A DNA stretch of 64,000 nt, taken from the NCBI RefSeq assembly GCF_015291665.1, contig NZ_CP030048.1, forward strand, positions 744,001-808,000, read 5' to 3'. The position numbers and the translations under genes were made by a program. Below, one piece after another: positions 36,166-46,200 of this stretch. Within the stretch, counting starts at the first letter, position 1. The number at the start of each line of letters is the position of its first letter. The notes below the pieces were generated by a model. That model was not told the origin of the DNA. It saw nothing but the letters and a program-made list of their open reading frames with translations, and ran no database searches. This DNA comes from Bradyrhizobium sp. CCBAU 53338 (GTDB lineage Bacteria; Pseudomonadota; Alphaproteobacteria; Rhizobiales; Xanthobacteraceae).

Positions 36166-38691
36166 TCAGCCCGCGACGTCGCGCAAGTTCGGCAGCAGGG
36201 GCGTGGTCGGGTTGACCGGCACGTTCCAGATCTCCTCGGCGTATTCGCGGATGGTGCGGTCGGACGAGAACCACGCCATGCGGGCGACATTGAGGATGGA
36301 GGCGCGCGTCCAGGCGGGCGAGACCAGCCAGCGCGCGTCGACGGCGCGCTGCGCCTCGTAATAGGAATCGAAATCGGCGCTGACCATGTAGTGATCGAGA
36401 TAGCGCAGCGCATGCGCGATGGATTCGAAACGGCCGGGATCGCCGGGCGAGAACTCGCCGGCGCCGATCGCATTGATGGCGCGCTGCAGCTTCGGCGAAT
36501 TGCGGATCACGTCGGAGGCATCCAGCCCCTGCTTGCGGCGGATCATCACGTCGCCGGCTTCCATGCCGAAGATCGCGATGTTCTCCACGCCGACCTGGTC
36601 GCGGATCTCGATATTGGCGCCGTCGAGCGTGCCGATGGTGATGGCGCCGTTGAGCGCCAGCTTCATGTTGCCGGTGCCGGAGGCTTCCATGCCGGCGGTC
36701 GAGATCTGCTCGGACAGGTCGGCCGCGGGAATGATCACTTCGGCGAGGCTGACATTGTAGTCGGGGAGGAAGACGACCTTCAGCTTGCCGTTGATCGTGG
36801 GATCGTTGTTGACGACCTCCGCGACGTCGTTGATCAGCTTGATGATCAGCTTGGCGTAGCGATAGCTCGCCGCCGCCTTGCCCGCGAAGATCTTCACCCG
36901 CGGCACCCAATTGCCATCAGGATCATCCTTGATCGACTGGTACAGCGCGACCGTCTCGATGATGTTGAGGAGCTGACGCTTGTATTCGTGGATGCGCTTG
37001 ATCTGCACGTCGAACAGCGCGGTCGGATCGACCTTGATGCCGAGGCGCTCGCCGATCAGCCGTGCCAGCGCGGTCTTGTTGTGCAGCTTGACGCTGCGGA
37101 ATTTCTTCTGGAACTCGACGTCGCTGGCGCGCGCCTCGATCAGCGAGAGCTGGGTCGGGTCGTCGAGAACGGCTTCGCCGCAGGTCTCGCGCAGGAGATC
37201 GGTGAGCTTCGGATTCGCCAGCATCAGCCAGCGGCGGAAGGTGATGCCGTTGGTCTTGTTGGTGATGCGGCCGGGGTAGAGATGGTTGAGATCGTGGAAC
37301 ACGGTCTCGCGCATCAGGTCCGAATGCATCGCCGAGACGCCGTTGATGCGGTGCGAGCCGACGAATGCGAGCTGGCCCATGCGGACGCGGCGCCCGCTCC
37401 TCTCGTCGATCAGCGAGACCGAGGCACGAAAATCGATGTCGCCGGGCGCACGCGCTTCGGCGAGCGCGAGATGCTGCACGTTGATGCGGTAGATGATCTC
37501 GAGATGCCGTGGCAACAGCCGCTCGAACAGCTCGACCGGCCAGGTCTCCAGCGCTTCCGGCAGCAGCGTGTGGTTGGTGTAGGAGAGCGTCGCGACCGTG
37601 ATCTTCCAGGCCTCGTCCCAGCGGAAATTGTGGAGGTCGACGAGGATGCGCATCAGCTCGGTGACGGCGAGGCTCGGATGGGTGTCGTTGAGCTGCACCG
37701 CGACCTTGGACGACAGGCTGCGCAGCTGGCCGTCGGAGGCGAGATGCCGCTTGATCAGATCCTGGAGCGAGGCCGAGACGAAGAAATATTCCTGGCGGAG
37801 CCGCAACTCGCGGCCCGCCGGGCTCTCGTCGTTCGGGTAGAGGAATTTGCAGATCGCTTCGGCGCGCGACTGCTCGGCGCTGGCGCTGACATAGTCGCCC
37901 ATGTTGAAGGCGTCGAGCTTGAGCGGATCGGGCGAGCGCGCCGACCACAGGCGGAGCGCATTGACGTGCTGGCCACGCCAGCCGACGATCGGCGTGTCAT
38001 AGGCGATCGCCTGGACCGTCTCGCTCGCGTGCCAGATCGCGCGGTCGCGGCCCCTGTCGTCGACATGCTCGACGCCGCCGCCGAAATTGACGTCGTAGAT
38101 CACCTCTGGTCGCTGCAATTCCCAGGGATTGCCGAAGCCGAGCCATTCGTCCGGATATTCCTGCTGCCAGCCCTGATTGATGATCTGGCGGAACAGGCCG
38201 TAATCGTAACGGATGCCGTAGCCGATCGCGGGGATGGACAGCGTCGCCATGCTCTCCATGAAGCAGGCGGCGAGACGGCCGAGGCCGCCGTTGCCGAGCG
38301 CCGCGTCCGGCTCGCATTTGCGCAACTCCGGCAGCGAGACGCCGAGATCGCCGAGCGCGACCTCGAAGATCTTCAAGAGCCCCATGTTGTTGAGCGCATC
38401 GGTGAAGAGGCGGCCGATCAGGAATTCGAGCGAGAGATAGTAGACGCGCTTGCGGCCCGCATCGTAGCTGCGCTTCTCGGCCGTCAGCCAGCGATGCACG
38501 ATGCGGTCGCGCAGTGCGAGTGCGGCGGCCTGGTACCAGTCGTGCTTGGTCGCCATGCCTGCGTCCTTGCCGATGGCAAGGCGCAGCTTCGCCAGGATCG
38601 CGCCCTTGATCTCCGACAGCGCGAGTTCGTCGATGGGCTGACCGGGGGCGGGGAAATTTGACTGAAACGATTGATCTTGCAAGGCCGTCAC
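36166..38691 (-). CDS. glgP: glycogen phosphorylase
   Basis: A PLP-dependent phosphorylase of about 841 residues that releases glucose-1-phosphate from glycogen or maltodextrin. The N-terminal half contains KRVYYLSLEFLIGR and the substrate loop LGNGGLGRLAACFMES. The C-terminal half contains the PLP-lysine motif EASGTGNMKLALNGA and GANIEIRDQVG. The start is not certain: the GTG at 38691 (giving VTALQDQSFQSN) is used, with a TTG a few codons later as the alternative. The length matches the bacterial family. No other glg gene is adjacent. Confidence 0.95.
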   Translation of the reverse strand: MTALQDQSFQSNFPAPGQPIDELALSEIKGAILAKLRLAIGKDAGMATKHDWYQAAALALRDRIVHRWLTAEKRSYDAGRKRVYYLSLEFLIGRLFTDALNNMGLLKIFEVALGDLGVSLPELRKCEPDAALGNGGLGRLAACFMESMATLSIPAIGYGIRYDYGLFRQIINQGWQQEYPDEWLGFGNPWELQRPEVIYDVNFGGGVEHVDDRGRDRAIWHASETVQAIAYDTPIVGWRGQHVNALRLWSARSPDPLKLDAFNMGDYVSASAEQSRAEAICKFLYPNDESPAGRELRLRQEYFFVSASLQDLIKRHLASDGQLRSLSSKVAVQLNDTHPSLAVTELMRILVDLHNFRWDEAWKITVATLSYTNHTLLPEALETWPVELFERLLPRHLEIIYRINVQHLALAEARAPGDIDFRASVSLIDERSGRRVRMGQLAFVGSHRINGVSAMHSDLMRETVFHDLNHLYPGRITNKTNGITFRRWLMLANPKLTDLLRETCGEAVLDDPTQLSLIEARASDVEFQKKFRSVKLHNKTALARLIGERLGIKVDPTALFDVQIKRIHEYKRQLLNIIETVALYQSIKDDPDGNWVPRVKIFAGKAAASYRYAKLIIKLINDVAEVVNNDPTINGKLKVVFLPDYNVSLAEVIIPAADLSEQISTAGMEASGTGNMKLALNGAITIGTLDGANIEIRDQVGVENIAIFGMEAGDVMIRRKQGLDASDVIRNSPKLQRAINAIGAGEFSPGDPGRFESIAHALRYLDHYMVSADFDSYYEAQRAVDARWLVSPAWTRASILNVARMAWFSSDRTIREYAEEIWNVPVNPTTPLLPNLRDVAG

Positions 38692-38888
38692 TTCCTGGTC
38701 GACAGAAACACCACTGAACCTACGCGCCTTGCCTGTGCACCGGAACCATCGCTGGCGCGGCCATGCACTGCGCTGGCGCAAAATTATGCAAGGAACGGGC
38801 CGCTTTGGGAACCCGGACCAGCACGGAGGAACGCCGATTTCGTGCTAGATTGAGCACAGATTCAGCCAGCACTGTGGAGGAGAGCCTC

Positions 38889-39116
38889 ATGAGACTGCTG
38901 ATCGAAATCGCCACCGCAGCTCTGCTCGTCATCTGCATCGCCAGTTCAAGCGCCGCCTTTGCCGCCGGCAAGCGCAGCGCCGATGGTCTCAGCTGCGGTT
39001 TCTCGCTTCCGCAGAACGCGACGCCAGCGCAGCGCTGCGCCGCCATCAAGCGCCAATGCGGCGGCAAGTTCTACGCGAGCGCGTGCGGGGACAGGTTGAT
39101 GTCGGCGGCGAATTGA
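38889..39116 (+). CDS. small secreted protein with four cysteines
   Basis: A 75-residue protein. Residues 1-26 form a signal peptide (LLIEIATAALLVICIASSSA, cleavage near FAA). The mature peptide of about 50 residues has four cysteines, in LSCGF, QRCAA, RQCGG and SACGD, enough for two disulfides, and a basic character. GGAGGAG precedes the ATG at 38889; the longer frame from 38763 has no ribosome site. I do not recognise the family. The region after it is a decayed GIY-YIG gene. It is divergent from glgP with about 197 bases between them. Confidence 0.72.
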   Translation: MRLLIEIATAALLVICIASSSAAFAAGKRSADGLSCGFSLPQNATPAQRCAAIKRQCGGKFYASACGDRLMSAAN

Positions 39117-39141
39117 GGCGAGCTGGCGCAACGAAGATGGT

Positions 39142-39182
39142 GTCGTCCCGGCGAAGGCCGGGACCCACAACCACCGCTGTCA
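39142..39182 (+). repeat. left copy of a 41-base inverted repeat
   Basis: This copy starts gtcgtcccggcgaaggccgg and ends ccgctgtca. It matches the reverse complement of 39469-39509 with about five mismatches in 41 bases. Its last three bases are the stop codon of the GIY-YIG pseudogene on the opposite strand. Confidence 0.85.
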
Positions 39183-39442
39183 GAGAAGATGCGAGAGATC
39201 GCGCCAATCCGGATTTTCCTGCTCGATCAGACGAATCTTCCAGTCACGGGTGCCATTCCTTCAGCGCCTTCTCGCGAGCAATCGCTTCGGACGGCGAGGT
39301 ATAGGTCTCGATATAGACCAGCCGAGGCACGCCATATTTCTTGACGAACTTCGAGCCACGTCCCGAACGATGCAATGTAAGTCGGCTGCTCATAGCGCCG
39401 GCTCGCGAGAATGTAGACGTAGAATGCGGTCGGTGCATTCAT
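39180..39442 (-). pseudogene. GIY-YIG endonuclease-like gene, broken by indels
   Basis: Three fragments of one small GIY-YIG (UvrC/URI-type, COG2827-like) protein lie in different frames on the minus strand. The first reads MNAPTAFYVYILASRRYEQP then TYI. After an apparent deletion, another frame gives HRSGRGSKFVKKYGVPRLVY and ETYTSPSEAIAREKALKEWH. A further one-base shift restores DWKIRLIEQENPDWRDLSHL and a TGA at 39182. The deletion removes the segment after TYIG that carries the catalytic arginine region. An intact member is about 95-100 residues, and this copy spans 263 bases. The stop lies in the left repeat and the ATG is 26 bases from the right repeat. Confidence 0.85.
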
Positions 39443-39468
39443 TGCTGGCACCCATTTCCGAAAACGTT

Positions 39469-39509
39469 TGACAGCTGTGGCTATGGGTCCCTGCCTTCGC
39501 CGGGACGAC
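39469..39509 (-). repeat. right copy of the 41-base inverted repeat
   Basis: Read on the minus strand this copy starts gtcgtcccggcgaaggcagg and ends cagctgtca, the partner of 39142-39182. The two copies enclose the whole GIY-YIG pseudogene and face each other. Confidence 0.85.
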
Positions 39510-39638
39510 GTTTCTCGGTAGTGCATTATTGGCCATCAGAACAAATTAAGAACACTTTAGCAAGTCTTTGATATATCATTGTGATTCGGCGCATCGCCGA
39601 CACAATATCTAGGGTCTGACAGACGTCGCGAGGACTAC
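39510..39638. promoter_or_regulatory. A+T-rich upstream region, probable promoter
   Basis: This stretch (around 39538-39590, including ttaagaacactttagcaag and tttgatatatcattg) is clearly more A+T-rich than the rest of the window and precedes the unknown gene at 39639. It probably holds that gene's promoter; exact -35/-10 boxes are not assigned. Confidence 0.45.
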
Positions 39639-40070
39639 ATGTCCACCATTGCCTTCGATCAATTTGCGCTCACCCGGATCGCCGATTTCGCGCGGTCGCT
39701 GTCGCGGCTGCATCAGGCGGCGCGGCGCCATGCGGTCGACGACGACCAGTTCGACCGCGAGTTCAACGCGGTGTGCCAGTCGATCTGGGGCTACACCATC
39801 GATGACATCAGCGACGATCTGTTCGCGGCCGAGGATCACCACTTCCTCGACACGCTGGACGAGGCGCATGCGCGCATCTTCGCGGCCGACCAGGGCTATG
39901 ACCTCGTCAGCGAGACCGGCATGCTGACCGACTGGTGGGGCTTCTGCTGGATGATTTTGGCCGAGAAGCGAGGCCTGCTGACTGCCGAAAACCGCGCCGC
40001 CGCGCGCGCGGCGATCGAGGAGAAATATCTGGCCGCGCCGAATGTGATCGGGGTGATTATCGGGCGGTGA
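39639..40070 (+). CDS. protein of unknown function, probably cytoplasmic
   Basis: A 143-residue protein without a signal peptide or membrane segments. It looks helical and acidic (VDDDQFDREFNAVCQSIWGY, DDISDDLFAAEDHHFLDTLD), with an aromatic patch TDWWGFCWMILAEKRG in the second half and a helical C-terminus. GAGG lies a few bases before the ATG. The strong A+T-rich upstream region suggests its own promoter. The flanking genes give no functional hint, and I do not recognise a family. Confidence 0.75.
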   Translation: MSTIAFDQFALTRIADFARSLSRLHQAARRHAVDDDQFDREFNAVCQSIWGYTIDDISDDLFAAEDHHFLDTLDEAHARIFAADQGYDLVSETGMLTDWWGFCWMILAEKRGLLTAENRAAARAAIEEKYLAAPNVIGVIIGR

Positions 40071-40100
40071 GAGTCTCGTGCCCCGGGGCATGAGATTGAG

Positions 40101-40922
40101 CTAATCCAATCCCGCCCGTTTCGCCGACTTCGCCGTCGCCCTCGGAACGGCCGTCACGTCAGGCAGCGTCTCGCGCACGATCTCAGCGGACGGTGCATCG
40201 GCCGCCACCGTTTCCGCGCGCACCGGGGCCACCTTCATCTCGCCGAGCCGGGCGCGGACCTGCGCGGTGAGGCCGGGATAGGAGGCGACCGGCGTGAACT
40301 CCGCGCTCTGCTCCTGGCCGAGGCGGACGCCGGTATAGGCAACGAGGCCATCGGTGGTCGCGATGACGTCGCCGGCCTTCAGCGAGCCGTCGAGGGTCAG
40401 ATCGACCGGGGCGAGCCCGGCCGGCTCGCGGCCGTTGCAGGTGCAGTCCGCGCGCAGCGCCTTGCGATAGGCGAAGGCGTTCTCGCTGTCGGCGTAACGC
40501 TCGCCGGTCTGGCTATAGGCGCCGTCGATCGAGGAGCCGAAGTACACTTTTGTCGCGCTGGCAGGGCAGAAGGCCTGACACATCTGCGCCGGCGAAGCGA
40601 GGCCCCGCATCAGCGGAAAATACTTGCCGTCACAACTGCGCACGCAGAACGCGGGTCCGGAGCCGCCGGCCGCAGCCGAGCGGGTCGGCGGCACATATTG
40701 TGGCGGGCCGGCCGGGTTCTGCTGACTGGCGAAAGGATCGACGAAGGGGCTCGCCTGCTGCGGCACGTCGCGCTGAGGCCGCTGCTGCATGCCGCCGAAG
40801 AAGAAGTCGAAGAGGCCTTCGGCTGAAACCGGGGCCGGGGCTGCAAGCAGCGGACTTGCGAGAGTGGCGGCCACAAGCATCGCGCGACGCCGCCGGCGCG
40901 CATGGGACACGATCGTACGCAA
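40101..40922 (-). CDS. secreted DUF2865-type protein
   Basis: A 273-residue exported protein. The N-terminal segment RRRRRAMLVAATLASPLLAA ends with a probable cleavage after VSA at residue 34. A linker rich in Gln and Pro follows, then a cysteine-containing domain with FCVRSCDGKYFPLMR, QMCQAFCPASATKVY and RADCTCNGRE. That block is the pattern I associate with DUF2865 proteins of Rhizobiales. Six cysteines in this domain suggest disulfides in the periplasm. The C-terminal 80 residues appear disordered. The start codon is TTG, supported by a GGAG site. Function is unknown. Confidence 0.82.
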   Translation of the reverse strand: MRTIVSHARRRRRAMLVAATLASPLLAAPAPVSAEGLFDFFFGGMQQRPQRDVPQQASPFVDPFASQQNPAGPPQYVPPTRSAAAGGSGPAFCVRSCDGKYFPLMRGLASPAQMCQAFCPASATKVYFGSSIDGAYSQTGERYADSENAFAYRKALRADCTCNGREPAGLAPVDLTLDGSLKAGDVIATTDGLVAYTGVRLGQEQSAEFTPVASYPGLTAQVRARLGEMKVAPVRAETVAADAPSAEIVRETLPDVTAVPRATAKSAKRAGLD

Positions 40923-40928
40923 CGCTTA

Positions 40929-40935
40929 CTCCACC
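40929..40935 (-). promoter_or_regulatory. Shine-Dalgarno that fixes a TTG start
   Basis: Read on the minus strand, GGTGGAG lies about six bases before the TTG at 40922, supporting TTG as start of the DUF2865-type gene. The internal ATG at 40880 has no such site. Confidence 0.65.
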
Positions 40936-41031
40936 CGACGCTACTGAACCGGCCGGGACCATGGAGGTCTCAGCACATGATTCACCATAAAGCGGGATGG
41001 TAAATGAGGGGTTGAGGGGGCACGAAAGCTG

Positions 41032-41595
41032 CTAGGCCTTCAGGAATTCCGACGCCTTGTACAGCGAGCGGAACGGCAGGCCGGCCGCGCCAAAGGTGTC
41101 GGTGGCGCCTTCCTCGCGGTCGACCATAGTCAGCACCAGCACGACTTCGGCGCCGGTCTCGCGCACGGATTCCACGGCCTTCATTGCCGAGCCGCCAGTC
41201 GTGGTAACGTCCTCGACGATCACGACGCGCTTGCCGGCGAGCGTCTCACCCTTCGGCAGACCTTCGATCGCGAGCCTGGCGCCATGCTCCTTCGGCTTCT
41301 TGCGCACGAAGAACGCCGCGATCGGATGGCCCTTGATCCAGGAGATCTGCGCCAGCGCGCCGGCGAGCGGCACCGCGCCCATCTCGAGCCCACCGATGAA
41401 ATCGAGATTATCGTCCTTCAGCGTCTCATAGGTGAGCTCGGCGAGCAGCGTCGCGCCCTCGGGGTCGAGCATGGTCGGCTTGAGGTTGAAGTAGAAATCG
41501 CTCTTGCGGCCCGACGCGAGCGTCACCTCGCCCCGGCCGAAGGAGCGGCGGCGGATGATTTCGAACAGGCGGGCGCGGGAGGCGGATTTCGACAC
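41032..41595 (-). CDS. pyrE: orotate phosphoribosyltransferase
   Basis: A 187-residue cytoplasmic enzyme that joins orotate and PRPP to form OMP in pyrimidine synthesis. The PRPP-binding motif [17 protein letters not shown] is present near residue 125, preceded by the flexible catalytic loop [11 protein letters not shown]. The N-terminal [15 protein letters not shown] block is typical of bacterial PyrE. The start is GTG at 41595 with GAGGGA upstream. The gene is divergent from the GST gene. No other pyr gene is adjacent. Confidence 0.94.
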   Translation of the reverse strand: MSKSASRARLFEIIRRRSFGRGEVTLASGRKSDFYFNLKPTMLDPEGATLLAELTYETLKDDNLDFIGGLEMGAVPLAGALAQISWIKGHPIAAFFVRKKPKEHGARLAIEGLPKGETLAGKRVVIVEDVTTTGGSAMKAVESVRETGAEVVLVLTMVDREEGATDTFGAAGLPFRSLYKASEFLKA

Positions 41596-41800
41596 GGCGG
41601 TCCCTCGGGAGCGTTTCTAAGAGGTGGCGGAATTTATCCGCGACGGCCACGACATTCCAGAGGGGGCGGGCCCCGCAAAACCACCGTCAACAGGGCATCT
41701 TCCGCGCCCGCTGGACAGCCACCATGCCGGAGCGCCGGTTGTAAGGTCGCAACGTCCTGGAGTAGTGGGATGCCGGACCAAGCGGGAAGGAAGCAGGCCA

Positions 41801-42427
41801 ATGACCATCGAGCTCCATACCTGGAACACGCCGAACGGCCGCAAGATTTCGGTCGCGCTGGAGGAAATGGGCCTGCCCTACAAGGTGGTCCCGGTGAACA
41901 TCGCCAAGGGCGAGCAGATGGCGCCGGAGTTCCTAAAGCTGTCCCCGAACAACAAGATCCCCGCGATCCTCGACCCCGAGGGGCCGGAGGGCAAGCCCGT
42001 CGGCATCTTCGAGTCCGGCGCGATCCTGCTCTATCTCGGCGAAAAGACCGGCAAATTCCTGCCGAAATCGCTCGCCGGCCGTATCCCCGTCTATGAATGG
42101 CTGATGTGGCAGATGGGCGGCTTCGGTCCGATGCCCGGCCAGGTCCACCATTTCATCGCGCTCGAGAACGAGCAGGACCGCGCCTACGGCCTCAAGCGCT
42201 ACATGGCCGAGACGCGCCGGCTCTACGGCGTGCTCGACCGCCGCCTGGACGGCCGCGACTTCGTTGCCGGCGATCTCTCGGTCGCCGATTTCGCCATTCT
42301 CGGCTGGGCCTGGCGCCATCCTCGCCACAAGGTGGATCTGGCCGACTTCCCCAACGTCAAGCGCTGGTACGATGCCCTGATGGCGCGCCCGGCCGTGAAG
42401 CGGGGCATGGACGCAAAGCTGGATTGA
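41801..42427 (+). CDS. glutathione S-transferase family protein (YfcG/YghU type)
   Basis: A 208-residue GST-fold protein. The N-terminal thioredoxin-like domain begins IELHTWNTPNGRKISVALEE, and TPNGRK is characteristic of the nu-class (YfcG/YghU) proteins, many of which act as glutathione disulfide reductases. The cis-Pro loop NKIPAI and the glutathione contact FESGAILLYLGE follow. The C-terminal helical domain contains LSVADFAILGW. GGAAGGA lies upstream of the ATG at 41801; the open frame before it is not used. It is divergent from pyrE. Confidence 0.92.
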   Translation: MTIELHTWNTPNGRKISVALEEMGLPYKVVPVNIAKGEQMAPEFLKLSPNNKIPAILDPEGPEGKPVGIFESGAILLYLGEKTGKFLPKSLAGRIPVYEWLMWQMGGFGPMPGQVHHFIALENEQDRAYGLKRYMAETRRLYGVLDRRLDGRDFVAGDLSVADFAILGWAWRHPRHKVDLADFPNVKRWYDALMARPAVKRGMDAKLD

Positions 42428-42461
42428 GTTCGCTCTCGCCTCCCCTGGAGGGTAAGAAAGC

Positions 42462-43097
42462 TCACACCTTCCGCGCTTCCACGGCCATCCGCACGGCAAG
42501 CCCGGCCAGCACGGTGCCCATCAGCCAGCGCTGCACCAGCATCCAGCTCGGCCGGCTCGCCAGGAACAGCGCGATCGACCCGGCGGCGAGTGCGATGATC
42601 GCGTTGACGCTGACGCTGATCGCGATCTGGATGGCGCCCAGCGCCACCGACTGCGTCAACACGCTGCCGGCGGTGGGGTCGATGAATTGCGGCAGCAGCG
42701 CCAGATACAGCATCGCGATCTTCGGATTGAGCAGGTTGGTGACGAGCCCCATCGCAAACAGTTTGGGCGGGCTGTCGATCGAAAGCGTCTTCACCTGGAA
42801 CGGCGAACGTCCGCCGGGCTTGACCGCCTGCCAGGCGAGCCAGAGCATGTAGCCGGCACCGGCAAAGCGCAGCGCGTCATAAGCAAAGGGGATAGCAAGC
42901 AGCAGCGCCGTGATGCCGAACGCCGCGCACAGCATGTAGAACACGAAGCCCAGCGCGACGCCGCCGAGCGAGACGATGCCGGCCGCCGGCCCCTGCGTGA
43001 TCGAGCGCGAGATCAGGTAGATCATGTTCGGACCGGGCGTGAGCACGAGACCAAGACAGACGAGGGCGAAGCCGAGCAAGGCGGAAGTGTGGGGCAT
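42462..43097 (-). CDS. LysE/RhtB family exporter
   Basis: A 211-residue inner-membrane exporter of the LysE/RhtB superfamily with about six hydrophobic segments. The conserved N-terminal motif TPGPNMIYLISRSITQG and the middle motif NLLNPKIAMLYLALLPQFID are both intact. Members export amino acids or their derivatives such as lysine, threonine or homoserine lactone; the substrate here cannot be told. It stands between polA and the GST gene without a divergent LysR-type regulator, which often accompanies this family. Confidence 0.92.
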   Translation of the reverse strand: MPHTSALLGFALVCLGLVLTPGPNMIYLISRSITQGPAAGIVSLGGVALGFVFYMLCAAFGITALLLAIPFAYDALRFAGAGYMLWLAWQAVKPGGRSPFQVKTLSIDSPPKLFAMGLVTNLLNPKIAMLYLALLPQFIDPTAGSVLTQSVALGAIQIAISVSVNAIIALAAGSIALFLASRPSWMLVQRWLMGTVLAGLAVRMAVEARKV

Positions 43098-43207
43098 GAC
43101 TGAACCGGTGCGGGAGATGCACCGGTTCTAATAGACGCGGTGGCGTGGGGCCATCGCGCAATTGCTCGGAGGACAATTGAGTGGGCGCTGCTTGTTCGGT
43201 GCGCTCC

Positions 43208-43232
43208 CTCGCCCCGCTCTCGCGGGGAGAGA
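43208..43232. repeat. GC-rich hairpin between lysE-type gene and polA
   Basis: An imperfect hairpin (ctcgccccgc with gcggggag around TCTC) lies just after the polA stop on the minus strand. There is no T-run, so it may be a degenerate intergenic repeat or a weak terminator. Confidence 0.5.
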
Positions 43233-43238
43233 TGAAGC

Positions 43239-46200
43239 TCAGTGCGCCTCGTCCCAATTCTTCGCCGCCCGTGCGTCGACATGCAGCGGCACCGAGAGCA
43301 GCACGGCCGGGAACGGCGCGTCCTGCATCACGTGCTGCACGACCGGAAGCGTTCTCTCGACTTCGGCGTCCGGCACCTCGAAGATCAGTTCGTCATGCAC
43401 CTGGAGCAGCATCTGCGCCGAGAGCTTCTTCTCGGCCAGTGCGTCCTCCACCCGCGTCATGGCGCGGCGGATGATGTCTGCGGCGGTGCCCTGCAGTCGC
43501 GCGTTGATCGCGGCGCGCTCGTTGAAGGCACGTACCGAGGCGTTCGAGGCCTTGATGTCCGGGTAGTGGCACTTGCGGCCGAACAGCGTGGTGACGTAAC
43601 CGTGGCTCCGGCAGAAGTCTCGCGTTTCGTCCATATAAGCGCGGATTCCGGGGAAGCGCTCGAAATACTTCTTGATGTAGGCCGATGCCTCTTCGCGGGC
43701 GATGCCGAGTTGGTTGGCGAGGCCGAACGCCGAGATGCCGTAGATGATGCCGAAATTGATTGCCTTGGCGCGGCGGCGGATCTCGCTCGGCATGCCCTTG
43801 ATCGGCACGCCGAACATTTCCGACGCCGTCATCGCGTGAATGTCGAGGCCGTCGCGGAAGGCTTGCTTCAGCACGGGAATGTTGGCGATCTCCGCGAGCA
43901 GCCGCAGCTCGATCTGCGAATAGTCGGCGGAGACGAGCTTGTGCCCGGGCGTCGCGATGAAGGCGCGGCGAATTTTTCTGCCGTCCTCGGTGCGCACCGG
44001 AATGTTCTGCAGATTCGGCTCGTTCGACGACAGCCGGCCCGTCGTGGTCGCCGCCAGCGCGTAGGTCGTGTGCACGCGGTGCGTCTGCGGATTGACATAG
44101 GTCGGCAGTGCGTCGGTGTAGGTCGATTTCAGTTTTGAAACCTGCCGCCACTCCAGGATCTTGCGTGGAAAATCATGGCCCTGCTCGGCGAGCTCGTCGA
44201 GCACCTGAGCGGTGGTCGACCACGCGCCGGTCTTGGTCTTGGTGCCGCCAGGCAGTCCCATCTTGCCGAACAGGATGTCGCCGATCTGCTTGGGGCTGCC
44301 GACATTGATCGGCTCGCCCGCGATCTCCTGGATCTCGGCCTCGACGCGCGCCGCGGTCTGGGCGAAATCGCCCGATAGTCGCGACAGCACCTGCCGATCG
44401 ATCGAGATGCCGCGCCGCTCCATGCGCGCGAGCACGGAGACCAGCGGCCGCTCCAGCGTCTCGTAGACGGTGGTCATATGCTCGGCGACGAGGCGCGGCT
44501 TCAGCACGCGCCAGGCGCGCAAGGCGATGTCGGCGCTCTCAGCGGACAGCGGTGCCGCCTTGTCGATCGGCACCTGGTCGAAGGTGATCCTGCCCTTGCC
44601 GCTGCCGAGCAGCTCGCTCTCCTTCAGCATGGCGTGTCCGAACCAGCGCTCGGACAGCGAGTCCAGCTCATGCGAGCCGCGGCCGGCGTCGAGCACGTAG
44701 GAGATCAGCTTTGCGTCATCGGCGTTGCGCAAGGTGATACCGTGCTGCGCCAGCATCACAGCGGCGAATTTGACGTCGAATCCGATCTTGAGGATGCCCG
44801 CCGATTCCAGCACCGGCCGCAGTGCGTCGATGGCCTCGGCATGCTTGACCTGATCGGGCGCGAGGCCGGCGTCGAACAGGCCGGCACCGCCGCCGGACTG
44901 CTTGTGCGCCAGCGGCACGTAGCAGGCCTCGTTCGGCGCCAGCGCCAGCGCGACACCGCAGAGATCGGCCTGCATGGGATCGATGGAGTTGGCCTTGATC
45001 TCGATCGCGACATGGCCGGTATCATGGATGCGCGCGACGAAGCCGTTGAGCTCTTTCAGCGTCTTGATGGTCTGGTACTTGGCCCGGTCGACCGGAAGCT
45101 TGCGCAGCGCCTCTTCGCGCGCGGCAGCGAGCGAGATCGGCGCACCCTTGAGGCTCGCCGATTTGTCACTCTTGTCGGCGCCCTTTGCAGCTGTCGCGGG
45201 AGCGGCGAAGAGATCACCGGAGGTTTCTGACGATTTTGCCTTCGCGCCGTCGCCAGCCTTGGCGGCGCTGCTGTTGCTGGCGTCGGCATCGACATTGGCC
45301 GGATCGATCTGCGAATAGTCGGCGACGCGGCGCGTGAGTGTGGTGAATTCCATTGCCTTGAGAAAAGCGATCAGCTTGCGTGCATCGGGCTCGTGGACGG
45401 CGAGGTCGTCGAGCGGCACTTCCAGATCGACCTTGTCGTCGAGCAGCACGAGCTGGCGCGAGATTCGCGCCTTCTCGGCGTTCTCGATCAGCGCCTCGCG
45501 CCGCTTCGGCTGCTTGATCTCGGTGGCGCGGAACAGGAGTTGCTCGAGGTCGCCATATTCGACGATCAATTGCGCCGCGGTCTTGATGCCGATGCCGGGC
45601 ACGCCGGGAACGTTGTCGGTGGAATCGCCGGCGAGCGCCTGCACCTCGACCACCTTCTCGGGCGGCACGCCGAACTTCTCGATCACTTCAGGGATGCCGA
45701 TGCGGCGATCCTTCATGGTGTCGTACATGACGATCTTGTCGTTCACGAGCTGCATCAGGTCCTTGTCGGAGGACACGATGGTCGTGGTGGCACCGCGCTC
45801 GCTCGCCTGCCGCGCATAGGTGGCGATGAGATCGTCGGCCTCGAAGCCGCCTTGCTCCAGACAGGGAAGGTCGAAGGCGCGCACCGCCTCACGGATCAGC
45901 GCGAATTGCGGGATCAGATCGTCGGGTGCCGGCGGCCGGTGTGCCTTGTATTCGGGATAGATCTTGTTGCGGAAGGTGACTTCGGACTTGTCGAACACGA
46001 TGGCAAGATGCGTCGGCCGGTTGTCGGCGGGCATGTCACGCAAGAGCTTCCAAAGCATGTTGCAGAAGCCGAGCACGGCGTTGACCTGCAAGCCGTCGGA
46101 CTTGCGATTCAGCGGCGGCAGCGCGTGATAGGCACGGAAGATGTAGCCGGAACCGTCGACCAGGAAGATGTGGTCGCCCTTGCCGGCGGCCTTCGCCGCG

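Noticed and set aside
36391..38661. Open frame of about 750 codons on the plus strand opposite glgP
   Set aside because: Antisense of a clear glycogen phosphorylase gene; the composition is typical of a shadow frame.
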